This document shows, one piece after another, positions 31,227 to 41,879 of a DNA stretch of 64,000 bases. Position numbers and translations under genes: made by a program. Under the pieces are notes generated by a model. That model made no database searches and was not told the origin of the DNA. It saw nothing but the letters and a program-made list of their open reading frames with translations. Location: contig CM066033.1 of NCBI GenBank assembly GCA_033557465.1, positions 1,304,759,519 to 1,304,823,518 on the forward strand, read 5' to 3'. Position 1 is the stretch's first letter. Each line of letters starts with the position of its first letter. Origin of the DNA: Ichthyophis bannanicus (Eukaryota; Chordata; Amphibia; Gymnophiona; Ichthyophiidae).

Positions 31227-32380
31227 ATAGAAACATAGAAACATAGAAACATGATGACAAAAAAAGACCACAAGGCCCATCTAGTCTGTCCTTCCATAAC
31301 AACAACTACAACAGTCCACTTTCTACCTTTAGAGATCCTCTGTGTTGGTCCCATGCTTTTTTGAATTCAGTTACTGTCCTCATCTCTACCACCTCCACTG
31401 GGAGACTATTCCACGGATCCACTACTCTTTCCGTAAAGAAATATTTCCGCATATCACTCCTGAATCTACCTCCCTTCACCCTCATCCCATGTCCCCTCGT
31501 AGCAGAACTTGCTTTCAATTGAAAGAGGTTCTCTCCCTGAACATTTATGCCACGGAGGTATTTAAACATCTCAATCATATCACCTCTATCCCGCCTTTCC
31601 TCTAAGGTGTACATATTAAGATCCTTAAGTCTGTCCTCATATGCTTTATAATAAAGCCCATTAATCATTTTAGTAGCAACCCTCTGCACTGACTCCATCC
31701 TGTTCACATCCTTTTGAAGGTGCGGTCTCCAGAATTGCACACCATACTCCAAATGAGGTCGCACCAAAGACTTATACAGAGGTATTATCACCTCCTTTTT
31801 TCTGCTAGCCATTCCTCTCCGTATGCACCCAAGCATCCTTCTAGCTTTTGCCGTCGCCTTTTCTACCTGTTTAGCTACTTTAAGATCATCAGACACAACC
31901 ACGCCTAGGTCCCGCTCTTCTTTAGTGGACAAAAGTACTTCACCTCCTATACTGTATTGCTCCCTTGGATTGCTGCAGCCCAAATGCATGACCTTACATT
32001 TTTTAACATTAAATCCCAGCTGCCAAATTCTAGACCATTCTTCAAGCTTAGCTAGATCCCTCCTCATGTTATCTACACCTTCCTGGGTGTCTACTCTATT
32101 ACAGATTTTGGTATCATCCGCAAAGAGGCAAACCTTACCCGACAGCCCTTCCGCTATATCACTAACAAAGATGTTAAAAAGAATCGGACCAAGGACAGAT
32201 CCCTGGGGCACACCACTGGTAACATCCTTCTCCTCAGAGTGAGCTCCATTTACTTGTACTCTTTGTCACCTCCCACCCAACCAATTTCTAACCCAAGCAG
32301 TAACTTTAGGGTCCATACCTAGGGTGCTCAGTTTGTTTATAAGTCGCCTGTGAGGAACAGTGTCAAAGGCTTTAATAGAC
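31227..32380 (-). mobile_element. CR1/Rex1-type LINE (family A) inserted in the 5' LTR
   Basis: The minus-strand frame 32211-31306 (301 aa) is open: [30 protein letters not shown] (catalytic FADD), [57 protein letters not shown] and a C-terminus typical of CR1/Rex1. The 3' end is the tandem ACATAGAAACATAGAA at 31226-31252. AGAC occurs at both junctions (31223-31226 and 32377-32380). The 5' truncation removes the endonuclease and the first RT motifs. The open frame suggests a fairly young copy. Confidence 0.85.
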
Positions 32381-32526
32381 TTCTCTTTACGGTTGACATC
32401 ACGAGCAACCATTCTTTAATTGGCAGACTGGCATGCAGAGCAGTCCATGTATGAGGCCCCTTCTTCACAAGGTAAATCTGGCTCCCCCAATTCCATGGGT
32501 TCACTCTCTCGCTCAGATTCAGATAG

Positions 32527-33207
32527 CTAACTTGACTGCTTTCTATTAGGGTTAAAGCTGTCTCTGGCAAATACGTATTGCTCCTTATTAGCTAAGCCTC
32601 TGGGACTCATACCTTGATCAAAGCCTGTAGTAGCTTCACTCCTTACATGCTCTGGCCACCATCTAGCACGTCCTGTTCTCCAATTTGTGCTTCTGGCTCT
32701 TACTGCTCCATTCCTTGAGTAGGCAAAACTTCTGTTCTCTCTTTCCCTCTGGTTAGCAGTTACCGCACTCTCTGGTCTCAGGAATCCTTCCAGTTTCTCT
32801 CCATGTGTCCTGCTTGTCCCTCTTCGTCCTCTCTCGGCTGTTCTCTGACCTGGTCTCTCTGTTGGTCTCTCACCCCCTCTGCTGCTCTCTGACCTAACTG
32901 AGCTAAACTTAAACCCCTCAGGCTCCTGCTCCACCCTCTCCCCTCTCAGGTGGGAAAGATCAAACTTCCTCGTGGCAGCTGTGTGATTAAGAGATGCAGT
33001 GACGTAAGGGTTCCTTACCCTGAGCCTGTATTCCCTATCCTTTCTACCACTAGGGGCACTCTGTTCCTCATTGTAGCCAGGAATTACTGGCTTTCTAGGA
33101 GCAAATGGAGTTTTAAGTCCTGGACCTTTCAAAATGGGTCCCTTTATTAAGGTAAATTCCTTCTTTTTACCCCTCTCTTCTAGGTCCTGATAAGCTTCCT
33201 TATCACA
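32527..33207 (-). CDS. Open reading frame inside the 5' LTR (second copy)
   Basis: The frame is open from the LTR start at 33207 for about 226 codons, beginning CDKEAYQDLEERGKKKEFTL and ending RDSFNPNRKQSS. It is the same product as in the 3' LTR with about a dozen changes, several being S/G, P/L and K/E. In-frame upstream codons 33208-33243 (MYINEYLLRYVY) come from flanking DNA and supply an ATG only by chance. Unknown function; no domain recognised. Confidence 0.4.
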   Translation of the reverse strand, partial: CDKEAYQDLEERGKKKEFTLIKGPILKGPGLKTPFAPRKPVIPGYNEEQSAPSGRKDREYRLRVRNPYVTASLNHTAATRKFDLSHLRGERVEQEPEGFKFSSVRSESSRGGERPTERPGQRTAERGRRGTSRTHGEKLEGFLRPESAVTANQRERENRSFAYSRNGAVRARSTNWRTGRARWWPEHVRSEATTGFDQGMSPRGLANKEQYVFARDSFNPNRKQSS

Positions 33208-33650
33208 ATATACATATCTAAGAAGGTATTCGTTTATATACATAGCAATCTATATACATAGCAAACTTATAGTCTTAGAGAGGTGTTTAAATCTTGTCTA
33301 GGGCAGGCTGAAGCATTTCTAAATAGGAAAAGAATCCCCAGCCCTTTAAAAGTGGCTTTTACAGGGAAAATATTAGCTAGGGTTTGAAATGAGGGATGTT
33401 TGTAGTTATTTTTATGCTGTTTCATTTTTTTTCAAAATGTAAATCCATTGCTCTCATCCTTATAACAGTAACAGTAACATTAATGTTAATAGTATCACCA
33501 GAGACAATTCAAGCCAGAAGCATAGAAACCAAAAAGATAAAGTGACGATATAGATCCATGTCGAGAAGGACAAATCTCTTTTCTTTTTTATCATTGAATC
33601 ACATCTGACAGGCCGCCTAAGTTTTATTGAGCATATTTAAATGAGACATT
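33208..33650. other. Flanking DNA, nothing recognised
   Basis: AT-rich sequence with a short direct repeat TATACATAGCAA near 33236-33265 and ACAGTAACAGTAACATTAA near 33466. No gene or known repeat. Confidence 0.35.
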
Positions 33651-33654
33651 AGGG

Positions 33655-33900
33655 CAATTAAATGTGAGCAAGCAAGGTTTCATTCTCTTCAACAGCCAAT
33701 TCCAGACTTCAATCCTTTCACCTTGCTGCTCCTTATGCCTGGAACAAACTCCCTGCATCTTTACATCAGCTTTCATCTCTCCCCCTTTTCAAATCCATGC
33801 TAAAAGCTCAACTCTTTCAGGCCACTTTTGGATCTTAATCCTTTGTTCTCCTTCTGTCTCCTTCTCCTTCTCTACTGTACCCTTGTTCTCATCTATTGTT
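33655..33900 (+). mobile_element. L2-type LINE C-terminal fragment
   Basis: One plus-strand frame yields FHLAAPYAWNKLPASLHQL and PLFKSMLKAQLFQATFGS, the standard end of an L2-like reverse transcriptase. The same block occurs inverted at 61990-62130. Confidence 0.65.
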
Positions 33901-33917
33901 CTGTCTGTCTTGTTTAT

Positions 33918-35795
33918 AAGAACATAAGAACATAAGATATGCCATACTGGGTCAGACAAGGTCCATCAAGCCCAGTATTCTGTTTCCAACAGTGGCCAAT
34001 CTAGGTCATATGTACCTAGCAGTTTCCCCAAGGGACACAGGTTGAACAATGCTTGTATTGGGTCAAGCATTGATAACCTGGGTCCCTTCTTAATAATGGT
34101 TTATGGACCCTTCCTCTAGGAACTTGTCCAACCCTTTTATAAACCCAGCTACACTAACAGCCTTTACTATATCCTCTGGTAACAAATTCCAGAGTTTGAT
34201 TACACGTTGAGTGAAAAAATATTTTCTCTTATTTGTCTTAAATAGTTTACCCTGTAGCTTCATTACATGTCCCCTAGTCTTTCTATATTCTGATAACGTA
34301 AACAATCGATCTACGTTTACCTGTTCCACTCCATTCATTAATTTATAGACCTCTATCATATCTCCCCTCAGCCGTCTCTTTTCCAGGTTGAAGAGCCCTA
34401 ACCTTTGTAGCCTCTCTTCATAGGAGTAGCCTTCCATCCCCTTTACCATTTTGGTGGCTCTTCTCTGTACCGTTTCTAATAACGCTATATCCTTTTTAAG
34501 ATACGGCGACCAGAATTGCACACAATATTCAAGGTGCGGTCGTACCAAGGAATGATACAAAGGTATTATAATATCCTTTGTTTTATTTTCCATTCCTTTC
34601 CTTATGATACCTAGCATTCTATTTGCTTTCTTGGCCACCGCTGCACACTGGGCGGAGGGTTTTAACATGTTATCCACGATGACGCCTAAATCTTTTTCCT
34701 GGGTGGTGGTTCCCAATGTGGAACCTTGCATTGTGTAACCATAGTGTGGGTTGTTCTTTCCTAGGTGCATAACTTTGCACTTGTCCACATTAAATTTCAT
34801 CTGCCATTTGGATGCCCAGTCTTCCAATTTATCCAGATCCTCCTGCAGTTTTCCGCAATCCCCTTGGGTTTTAGCAACTTTAAACAGTTTTGTGTCATCT
34901 GCAAATTTGATAACCTCACTAGTTATTTCCTTTTCCAGGTCATTTATGAATATGTCAAAAAGCAGCGGACCCAGTACAGATCCCTGGGGTACTCCACTAT
35001 TCACCTTTTTCCATTGTGAAAATTGGCCATTTATCTCTACCCTCTGCTTTCTATCTTTTAACCGGTTTCCGCTCCACAATAGTACACTGCCTCCTATCCC
35101 ATGACTTTTTAGTTTTGCCAAATGTCTCTGATGAGGGACTTTGTCAAAGGCTTTCTGAAAGTCCAAATACACTATATCAACCGACTCACCTTTGTCCACC
35201 TGTTTATTCACTCCTTCAAAAAACATAACAGATTAGTAAGACAAGATCTTCCTTGTCTAAAGCCATGTTGGCTGTCTCCCATTAGGCCATGACTATCTAC
35301 ATGCTGTGTAATTTTGTTCTTTATGATGGTTTCTACCATTTTCCCTGGTACTGACGTCAGGCTCACTGGTCTGTAATTTCCTGGGTCACCCCTGGAACCC
35401 TTTTTAAAAATTGGTGTTACATTGGCGATCCTCCAATCTTCAGGTATTACAGATGATTTTAATGATAGTCAACAGATGACTAATAGCAGGTCTGCAATCT
35501 CATATTTCAGTTCTTTCAATACTCTTGGATGTATATCATCTGGTCCAGGTGTTTTGCTACTATTCAGTTTATCAAATAGTTGCAATACATCTTCCCGGTG
35601 TAGCGATATTTCTCTCAATTCCTCTGCAGTATCACCTTTAAATACTATTTCAGTCTTGGGTAACATCTCTACATCTTCCTCAGTAAAGACCGAAGCAAAC
35701 AATTCATTCAGTCTCTCCGCTATAGCCTTGTCTCTTCTTATTGCCCCTTTTACCCCTCTATCATCTAATGGTTTAGATTGTAAGCTCTGATGAGC
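33918..35795 (-). mobile_element. CR1/Rex1-type LINE (family B), reverse transcriptase nearly complete
   Basis: The minus-strand frame 35226-34090 (378 aa) is open: [50 protein letters not shown] (FADD catalytic motif), [23 protein letters not shown] block, [20 protein letters not shown] and [19 protein letters not shown]. Upstream (35804-35469) another frame gives the thumb-proximal part LNSSKTPGPDDIHPRVLKEL. A frameshift near 35230 separates them. The 3' end at 33918 is the inverted AAGAACATAAGAACATAAG tail. Endonuclease is missing; the 5' end abuts an L2 tail near 35770. Confidence 0.85.
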
Positions 35796-36010
35796 AAGGA
35801 CCATCGTTTATATTTGTCTTATAGCGCTGCGTACACCTTGTAGCACTACATAAATGATTAATAATTAATAGTAGTAGTAGTCTCTGTGCTTTGGATGTCT
35901 CTATGCCGTTTTTTGGACATCCAAAGCATGAATAAGGCTTTGAAAATCACCCCCTTAGATTGTAAACCCTCTGGAGACAGGGAAATACCTACAGTACCTG
36001 AATGAAATTC
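35765..36010 (+). mobile_element. Two short L2-like 3' tails
   Basis: TTAGATTGTAAGCTCTGATGAGC at 35772 with TAGTAGTAGTAG at its end, and TTAGATTGTAAACCCTCTGG at 35956, are both L2-type tail starts. They are separated by a palindrome near 35885-35935 (CTTTGGATGTC / GACATCCAAAG). Confidence 0.5.
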
Positions 36011-36059
36011 ACTTTGCACTACTATTGGAAACAAAACATACAATGTATGCCTTTGAGTC

Positions 36060-36250
36060 AGTCCTGACTCCTGGTGACACAGAAGCTCCTGGGTTTTCTT
36101 GGCAGTGTCACCAGAAGTAGATTGCCAGGCCTTTCTTCTGAGGCAATGGAGGGTTAAGTGACTTGCCCAAGGCCACAAGAAGTGTTAGTGAGAATCAAAT
36201 GCTAGTCACCAAGCCAGTGCTCTAACTATAGGCTACTCCTCCACTCCCCA
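36060..36250 (-). mobile_element. tRNA-derived CORE/MIR-type SINE
   Basis: The inverted core GGTTAAGTGACTTGCCCAAG at 36152, a degraded B-box region (GAATCAAATGCTAG) and the inverted head TATAGGCTACTCCTCCACTC at 36228 match the other SINEs. It lies just left of the HAL1-like insertion. Confidence 0.75.
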
Positions 36251-36332
36251 AAAAATACCCAACTGGCTTTTTTTTTTCGTCAGTCAGAGATAGTCTTGAA
36301 CTAGTCACCTTTGGGTTAGAAGAAAGGTAATT

Positions 36333-37913
36333 CAGGGATTCAAGATGGCGTTGTAACAGGACGTGAGGTTCGCTGCTCCACTTACCTCTGTTTTATTTCC
36401 TCGGGAATTTGCTGTTTGTCCCTGCCCTATGCCGAAGTGGAAGGCTAAGGGCAAGGGAGGACTACCGGCTGGACAGCCTACAATGGAGAACTACGCGGCG
36501 GCGAAGAAGGGCGATCCTGCGGCTGTGGCGGAGGTGAGCCCCGACTTAAGCAGCGATGTTTCGCTGAGCCCTGCCAGCCCTTCAACTCCTCCCCCGCCCG
36601 CTGACGCAGCTGCTGGCATTGTAGTGGCTCTCGGAGAGTCTAATTCCGGGAGTCAGACAGAGATGTCGGCGTCTTTGGCAGGGGCTCTGTCTCCTGCACC
36701 TCAGTCAGGCGTTATAGAGCAGGGGAGTATGGTATCCTCTATCTCCAGCCTTAAGCCTCCGTTGGTTTTTCCTCCTTTTCAGCATCCACAGGAAGTAACC
36801 TTGGTTTCAGTTTGGTCTGCCCTACATTCGGTCTGTCAGTTGTGTGCTGTAGCCTTTCAGGCCCTGACCCCACTTCCCGATCGGTTGGAAAGTGTGGAGA
36901 AGGGACTAGGTAAACAGCAGGGTCAGTGGACTGTGCTTGACCATCAAGTTCAACAGGTACAAGAACAGCAGCAGCTATTTTTGCAAGATAGGATAGTATT
37001 TCTATGAAAAATTGAGAATTTGGAGAATGCATCCCAGTCCTTGAACCTGAAGATATTGATTTTTTCCCCGTATATCTGGCTCACCGGCTAGGACTCTTTT
37101 TCATAGATTTCTAAAGGATATCTTCGGTTACCCTGAGGCTGGTTTTCCTCCTACGCAGAAGATCTTCTATTTACCATCTGGCGGTGCTACTGACGCTACT
37201 GCTACAGTTCCTGCTTCTCAAGTTGATGTTTCCTTGGACTCTCTTGATTTGGAAAATCTTTCCGTATTATTGGAACAGTCATCTGAAACAGTAGGGTCTA
37301 GAGCGACATTATTAGTTTCTTTTGTTTTTCTTCAAGATAAAAATGCATTGTTACGTCTTTTTCTTTAAAAAACTGATATTTCTTTTCTGGGAGGTAAGAT
37401 TCCGATTTTTCCGGACGTGTCCTGTTGGACACAAGTTCGTAGGAAGAAATTTTTGGAACTGCGCTCCGAGGTGGTAACACTAGGTGCAAAGTTCCAATTA
37501 CGATTTCCTTGTAAATGTATTGTTTATTACCAGAACTCTGTATATCATTTCTTTGAACCTTCTCAATTACGCTTCTTTTTGGATGCAAAGAAGTTGTAGG
37601 GCTGATTGGGGTTGGTTGGAGTGGGGGGTAATTTGGTTGGGCCTCTTTGTATTATGTGCTTTGCTGCTTTAGTTCTGTTATTAATTTTGTACTTTATTTC
37701 TTTTTTTTTCCACTCCTCTGGAATTGTGATTCTTGGATCCCTCTTTTTTGTGGACTATTTAGTAGTTGGTCTTTAATTCCCTTCGGGGATTTAATTCTGC
37801 CTTGTTTATTGAGATTGCTTGATGATTTTATTTTTGGTAAGACCACTGCTTGTATTTCTTGTCCAAGTTTTGCTTGGTGTATATTTGTAAAATTTGATAA
37901 ATAGAAAAAAAAA
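36333..37913 (+). mobile_element. ORF1-only L1 (HAL1-like) with target duplications
   Basis: The insert starts with CAGGGATTCAAGATGGCG, has one ORF1 and ends in an A-rich tail at 37904-37913. It is flanked by a 15-bp near-direct repeat (AGAAGAAAGGTAATT at 36318-36332 and AGAAGAGAGGTAACT at 37914-37928, two mismatches). No ORF2 is present, only about 300 bp of 3' UTR after ORF1. Mammalian HAL1 elements are known L1 derivatives with ORF1 only. Confidence 0.75.
36429..37599 (+). pseudogene. L1-type ORF1 (nucleic-acid-binding protein), broken
   Basis: The ATG at 36429 opens MPKWKAKGKGGLPAGQPTME, with a Pro/Ala/Ser-rich N-terminus, then a helical Gln-rich stretch (KQQGQWTVLDHQVQQVQEQQ) that would form the coiled coil. 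A stop at 37005-37007 follows FLQDRIVFL. In-frame and shifted remains continue with KIENLENASQSLNLKI (start of the RRM-like part), ATLLVSFVFLQDKNALLRL and, at 37417-37599, the C-terminal part CWTQVRRKKFLELRSEV, FPCKCIVYYQNSVYHFFEP and QLRFFLDAKKL. At least two stops and one frameshift. The upstream frame from 36363 is likely leader. Confidence 0.7.
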
Positions 37914-37929
37914 AGAAGAGAGGTAACTC

Positions 37930-39290
37930 TTAGAAGAGCCATCATGTTTCCAACTGGACAGGTGTGAGCTAAATACTAATACTAATAATGAATATGCATA
38001 CGAGAGCTTTGCAGGTATTGCCTCTGTGCTATAGACATTTGTCTTATGCTTAGTCATTATGGAAATCCTGAAAACCCAGCTGGCTGAGTGTATCTCAAGG
38101 TCTGGGTCGAGAACCCCTGCCTTAACCTGAGCTGAAATCAGCCACTGCATGTCCTTCACCTTATAATGTCAGGAGTAACTATGTATGTATATCCAAGAAG
38201 GCTTCATCAGGGTTCTGTATTCTAATCAAGCAGAAAGCATGTTACACAAATTTGAAGACCCATGCAAAGGGCACGTGTTTGTTCTTGTACCCCCATATGT
38301 AGAGCCTCTGAGCCACCTTTTTAAAATATAGGATGAGATTATTTTTATTCATCCAAATTTGTCATGTAACATTCTGTTGGAATTACTGTATTTTCTGAAC
38401 CTGAAGCGACTCACTCAATTTCCCGCATAGAGCCACCTGCCAGATTAAATAGAATTTCTAAGCACATCTTGCCTTTGTTGCCTGCGCAAGTTGTACCTTA
38501 TGAATTTTAGAAGGATGCTCTCTATGGAATATGCAAATAGTGAGGTGAGTATTTGCAATAAATCTAAGAGCAAGATAATCTCCAAAAGATCCTGGCGTAG
38601 GGCTGAGGTTCATTCCTGTCATGGTGTGCACAAAATTAAGAGTTGGTGAAAATGCGGCAGTATCACAGAGATGTTATGGTTATACTATTTGAGCATGTCA
38701 ACCCAAATTGACAGCGGGCTATTCGAGTGTGCCTGAAGTAATGACATTTAGGGTGGAAGTTACTAAGCTGCGCTAAAACATTCCATTTCACCGCAGCTTA
38801 GCTTACCGGGGGAGTCACTAACCTGTGGCAATTGGGTTGGAAGGGAGGGATGGTTGAATGATCGATGACTCATTTCATGCTGCTTGCAACCCACATTTGC
38901 TAATTGCATATTAATTAAATTGATTGCTTCCTTCACTCTGTTGTCTGCCACAATGCATTGGCACTTGGGCTGTTGCCCCTAAAATTGTGCTGTCCTAGGT
39001 GGTTGCCTAGTCTGCCAAGTGCTAGGGCCAGCCCTTGCCACAGGCTACATTAAGATGTTTTGGCCTGGGCAATGTGAGAAATCTGGATCATGCCAGGTTG
39101 ATGTCTTTCAGTGCAGATTCAAGTTCTGTCTCTCACAGGCAGGAAAAGTAAATGCTGTCTCTCACACGTAGGAAAGATAAACGCTGACAGAAAGGGAAGG
39201 CAATACGTGAAGGACTTTGTCTGTTTAATCTCTTGCTAATCAAGTTTATTTAGATGTGAGGCAGCACAATTTGTATGTCAATCCACAAAA
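37930..39290. other. No recognised gene
   Basis: A weak internal inverted pair near 38762-38806 (TACTAAGCTGCG and CGCAGCTTAGCTTACC) may be a MITE remnant. The segment 38990-39040 (CCTAGGTGGTTGCCTAG) is a short palindrome. Nothing else recognised. Confidence 0.3.
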
Positions 39291-39400
39291 TACATACCAG
39301 GTGATACCTTTTCATTGGAGTAACAATACATTTCTTGTCTAGCTTTTGGGGGCTATTACTCCTTCACTGAGTCAAAATAAAATGAGCAGGGCATAACAAA
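39290..39400 (-). mobile_element. Penelope-type 3' end, inverted copy
   Basis: AGGTGATACCTTTTCATTGG at 39299 is the inverted form of the end at 8905-8930, and CTAGCTTTTGGGGGC / CCTTCACTGAG is a degraded, inverted hammerhead-like block (CTCAGTGAAGG ... CCCCCAAAAGCTAG). Confidence 0.5.
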
Positions 39401-40570
39401 TTTTGGCACTGCCTGAACATACAAGAGGCTGCAATGGTAAGGTAAAGGAGCGGGAACACAAGGGTTGGTGTTGATGTGTTAAACCATAACAAGGTGGCGG
39501 AGAGGCAGCAGACAATTCTCTTTATCACTCATTGCCTCAGGAGTCCGGTTAGACTGTAAGCTCCTTGGGGAAAGTACCTATTAGAGTTCTAAAGCACCTT
39601 GGTGGAGATGCAGCAACTTAAGTCCCAATGAAGGGCCCTCAAGCAGCAATTTTTGAAAGGGACCCCAGAGTTCATCTCAGAAGATGCAGGGATGTCTGCA
39701 AGTGGGCCTCCTTCTTCCTTGGGGCAGGCAGAATTTACAGCACTGCTGAGATGTTAACAAGGGATGAGCTCTGTATAGTAAGGGTCTCTTATTATCTCTC
39801 CATGAACCAAGACCACCAAACATAGGGATTTTGCACTCTAAAGAGCAAAAAAATGCAATAAAATCCCACCAGAGAATTCTCAGTAATGGGGAAACGAGGG
39901 TAAAGCCAGAAATGAAGTTGAGTCTATGGTATCACAACAGGAAGGGAAAATAGACTGGACAGGATTATTTGACATCATGTTCTGCATTGCTATGTGATGC
40001 CCAGTCTCAGAATTAAAGGCAGCTCCTTGTCTACCTGCTAACAGTGGTCCCTGGGCTGGACCCATGTGAGGTAAGAACTGGCTTGGGCAGAAGTGGACTC
40101 TCCGTTCTGGAGTACATCAGCATAGCAGCCAGTGATATGAGCCAGCCTCCCCATTTTTACAACAGAGAGAGGGCTTGTGTCCTGACTTCTCTCTGCCTGT
40201 CACCAGTAGGGAACTAGTTCATGATCTGCTTGGACACCCTGACAGTCTTGGAGATGGGAGTTTTAGTGTTTCTCTTTGGAAAATAAAAATGTCAAAACTT
40301 TGTGCTGATTTACGCTTGATCCTTTTTCTTCCTCTTTTTCATCTCATTTGATTTTTATCCAGAAAATGTTATTGGCATGACAATTTGTTCATATGGGTAA
40401 ATTTCTAAAGCTTAGCTGGAAAATACTTGGTTAAAATGAGGGTTTATGTGAATGGTCTGCTGTTTGTGTTTTAAAGAGTCGGTTAAGAAATAGGTTAGTT
40501 AAAAGCTTTCTGTGGGCTTTTTTAAAGCAGAAAAAGGCCAACAAACAAGCAGTACATGAGAAACACTTAG
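39400..40570. other. Mostly unassigned DNA with one short L2-like tail
   Basis: GTTAGACTGTAAGCTCCTTGG at 39548 looks like an L2-type tail start. The open frame at 39628-39825 has no recognisable features. No gene is supported. Confidence 0.3.
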
Positions 40571-41043
40571 GGCCCGATTCTGTCCCGGACATAGATTCCA
40601 TCTGTGCGTCCACTCTGAACCGGACTCACAGAGGGGATCGCAATTCTGATCCCACGGGGCACATCTAGCCCCGTGGGATCAGAATCGTGAAAAGTCCTGC
40701 ATGTGCAGGCCGGGACAGCGCTTCTGTCTGGCATTCAGTTAACTCAGTCAGGGCATTTAAATGGAGCCGCGGTGCTATGGCGTCATATTGCCATGGCACC
40801 GTTGCTCTATTTTAAAGCTGCGATGACGGCCGCTGACCATAATGGTACATTCCCCACAGTCCAACCCCTGATCCGGCCTCCGAAGGGCAGGGTCGGCTGT
40901 GGGGAATGTCCCCTGGACCCCCAGCGCCTTCTGTGCCCCAAATGTAAAAAAAAACCCATCCAGGGGAGTTATTCCACCTCGGAGGTAGAATAACTTCTTC
41001 GGCCATTTCACTGGCCCTGGACATACAAGGTCAACATTAGAAT
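40571..41043. mobile_element. MITE-like unit with GGGCCCGATTCT terminal repeat
   Basis: It starts GGGCCCGATTCTGTCCCGG and ends AGAATCAGCCC, inverted GGGCTGATTCT, a short imperfect terminal repeat. Inside are a perfect-looking hairpin (TTCTGATCCCACGGGG ... CCCCGTGGGATCAGAA at 40651-40686) and other self-complementary parts. A related unit lies at 60409-60972. No coding capacity. Superfamily uncertain (Harbinger-like ends are a guess). Confidence 0.5.
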
Positions 41044-41050
41044 CAGCCCT

Positions 41051-41438
41051 GTATGTCCAGGGCTGGCGACCGCCCACTGCCCACCCACTCTCCGCCTCTA
41101 GGCCGCCTATTCCCTGCCATGACTAACTTCCCCGCACAACTGGCAGGGAAGTTAGTCGGGGGCTGCAGCCGGCACAGACAGCAGAGATGGATGTCCATTG
41201 GGACGTCCATCCCCTCCTATTCGTGGTTCCGAATGACCCCTTAATGTATGTCCAGGGCTGGCGACCGCCCACTGCCCACCCACTCTCCGCCTCTAGGCCG
41301 CCTATTCCCTGCCCTGACTAACTTCCCCGCACAACTGGCAGGGAAGTTAGTCGGGGCTGCAGCCGGCACGAACAGCAGGGATGGATGTCCATTGGGACAT
41401 CCATCCCCTCCTATTCGTGGTTCCAAATGACCCCCTTA
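41051..41438. repeat. Tandem duplication, two units of about 195 bp
   Basis: GTATGTCCAGGGCTGGCGAC occurs at 41051 and again at 41246, and the copies stay almost identical to CCAAATGACCCCCTTAATGTA near 41438. Within each unit GACTAACTTCCC pairs with GGGAAGTTAGTC, and GGATGTCCATTGGGACGTCCATCC is self-complementary. Probably two tandem MITE-like units. Confidence 0.85.
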
Positions 41439-41440
41439 AT

Positions 41441-41478
41441 GTATCTTTGAGAAGTTTTCATCCCTTCATCAGGTCAAT
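41441..41478 (-). other. Hammerhead ribozyme-like motif, inverted
   Basis: On the minus strand CTGATGA (41473-41467) is exact CUGANGA, followed by AGGGATGAAAACTTCTC and then AAAG in place of GAAA. The stem II complement is imperfect. Probably a decayed Penelope end; the bases after 41480 are not recognised. Confidence 0.35.
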
Positions 41479-41879
41479 GAACAAGCAGCACAGTCATATC
41501 GGATTCAGATACTACAAACTCATCTAGGTCTTAGGCAGTCCGAATGTCATTACAGCTCAATGACAAGAGCTGGGGAATATTCAGAGGCGATGAGACAATG
41601 ACACTTTACAGTTCAAAGGTCCTATATCTGTTAAAGACTGAGGAATCTAGTGTCTCTATTGAGTCCTTTTAGGTCAGTTTCAAAGTGATCGTTCTAATTT
41701 CAGAGGTTTTCTGTTCCTATGTGCTCCTGAAGTTTTCTTCTAATACCTTTAATTTAAGGTTGTTAAGGGAGTGATCCTCCTTTGAGAAATGTTCACCTAC
41801 CGAGCTGCCAATCTCTTTTTCTATGTAATAGTTTATGGCATGTCTCTGAGGGTTGATACTCTCCGAGGTCCCTCTCCTG

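Larger units (their letters stand above)
18449..33207 (-). mobile_element. Ty3/gypsy-type LTR retrotransposon with nested insertions
   Basis: The whole element reads right to left. Its LTRs are 24301-33207 (5', heavily interrupted) and 18449-20269 (3', interrupted by one SINE). Removing the insertions and one copy of each target duplication leaves 1,528 bp for both LTRs. LTR ends are TG...CA on either strand, and the outer flanks share ATAT (18445-18448 and 33208-33211). The internal part (20270-24300) encodes gag, protease, dUTPase, reverse transcriptase and RNase H, then a purine tract at the 3' LTR. No integrase is visible. Gag shows SCAN-like features, pointing to the Gmr1-like group. Later insertions are a SINE at 18613, an L2/SINE tail at 20638, the hAT composite at 24475 and a LINE at 31227. 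Confidence 0.85.
24301..33207 (-). repeat. 5' LTR in three pieces (24301-24474, 30700-31226, 32381-33207)
   Basis: The three pieces add to 1,528 bp, the same as the 3' LTR. The first gap is the hAT composite 24475-30691 with TTTGTAGT on each side. The second gap is the LINE 31227-32380 with AGAC on each side. The piece at 32381-33207 starts the LTR in the element's sense and carries the second copy of the LTR frame. Confidence 0.85.

Noticed and set aside
36363..36428. Upstream in-frame ATG as start of the HAL1-like ORF1
   Set aside because: The extra residues are hydrophobic and unlike ORF1 starts; MPKWKAKGKGG from 36429 fits better.
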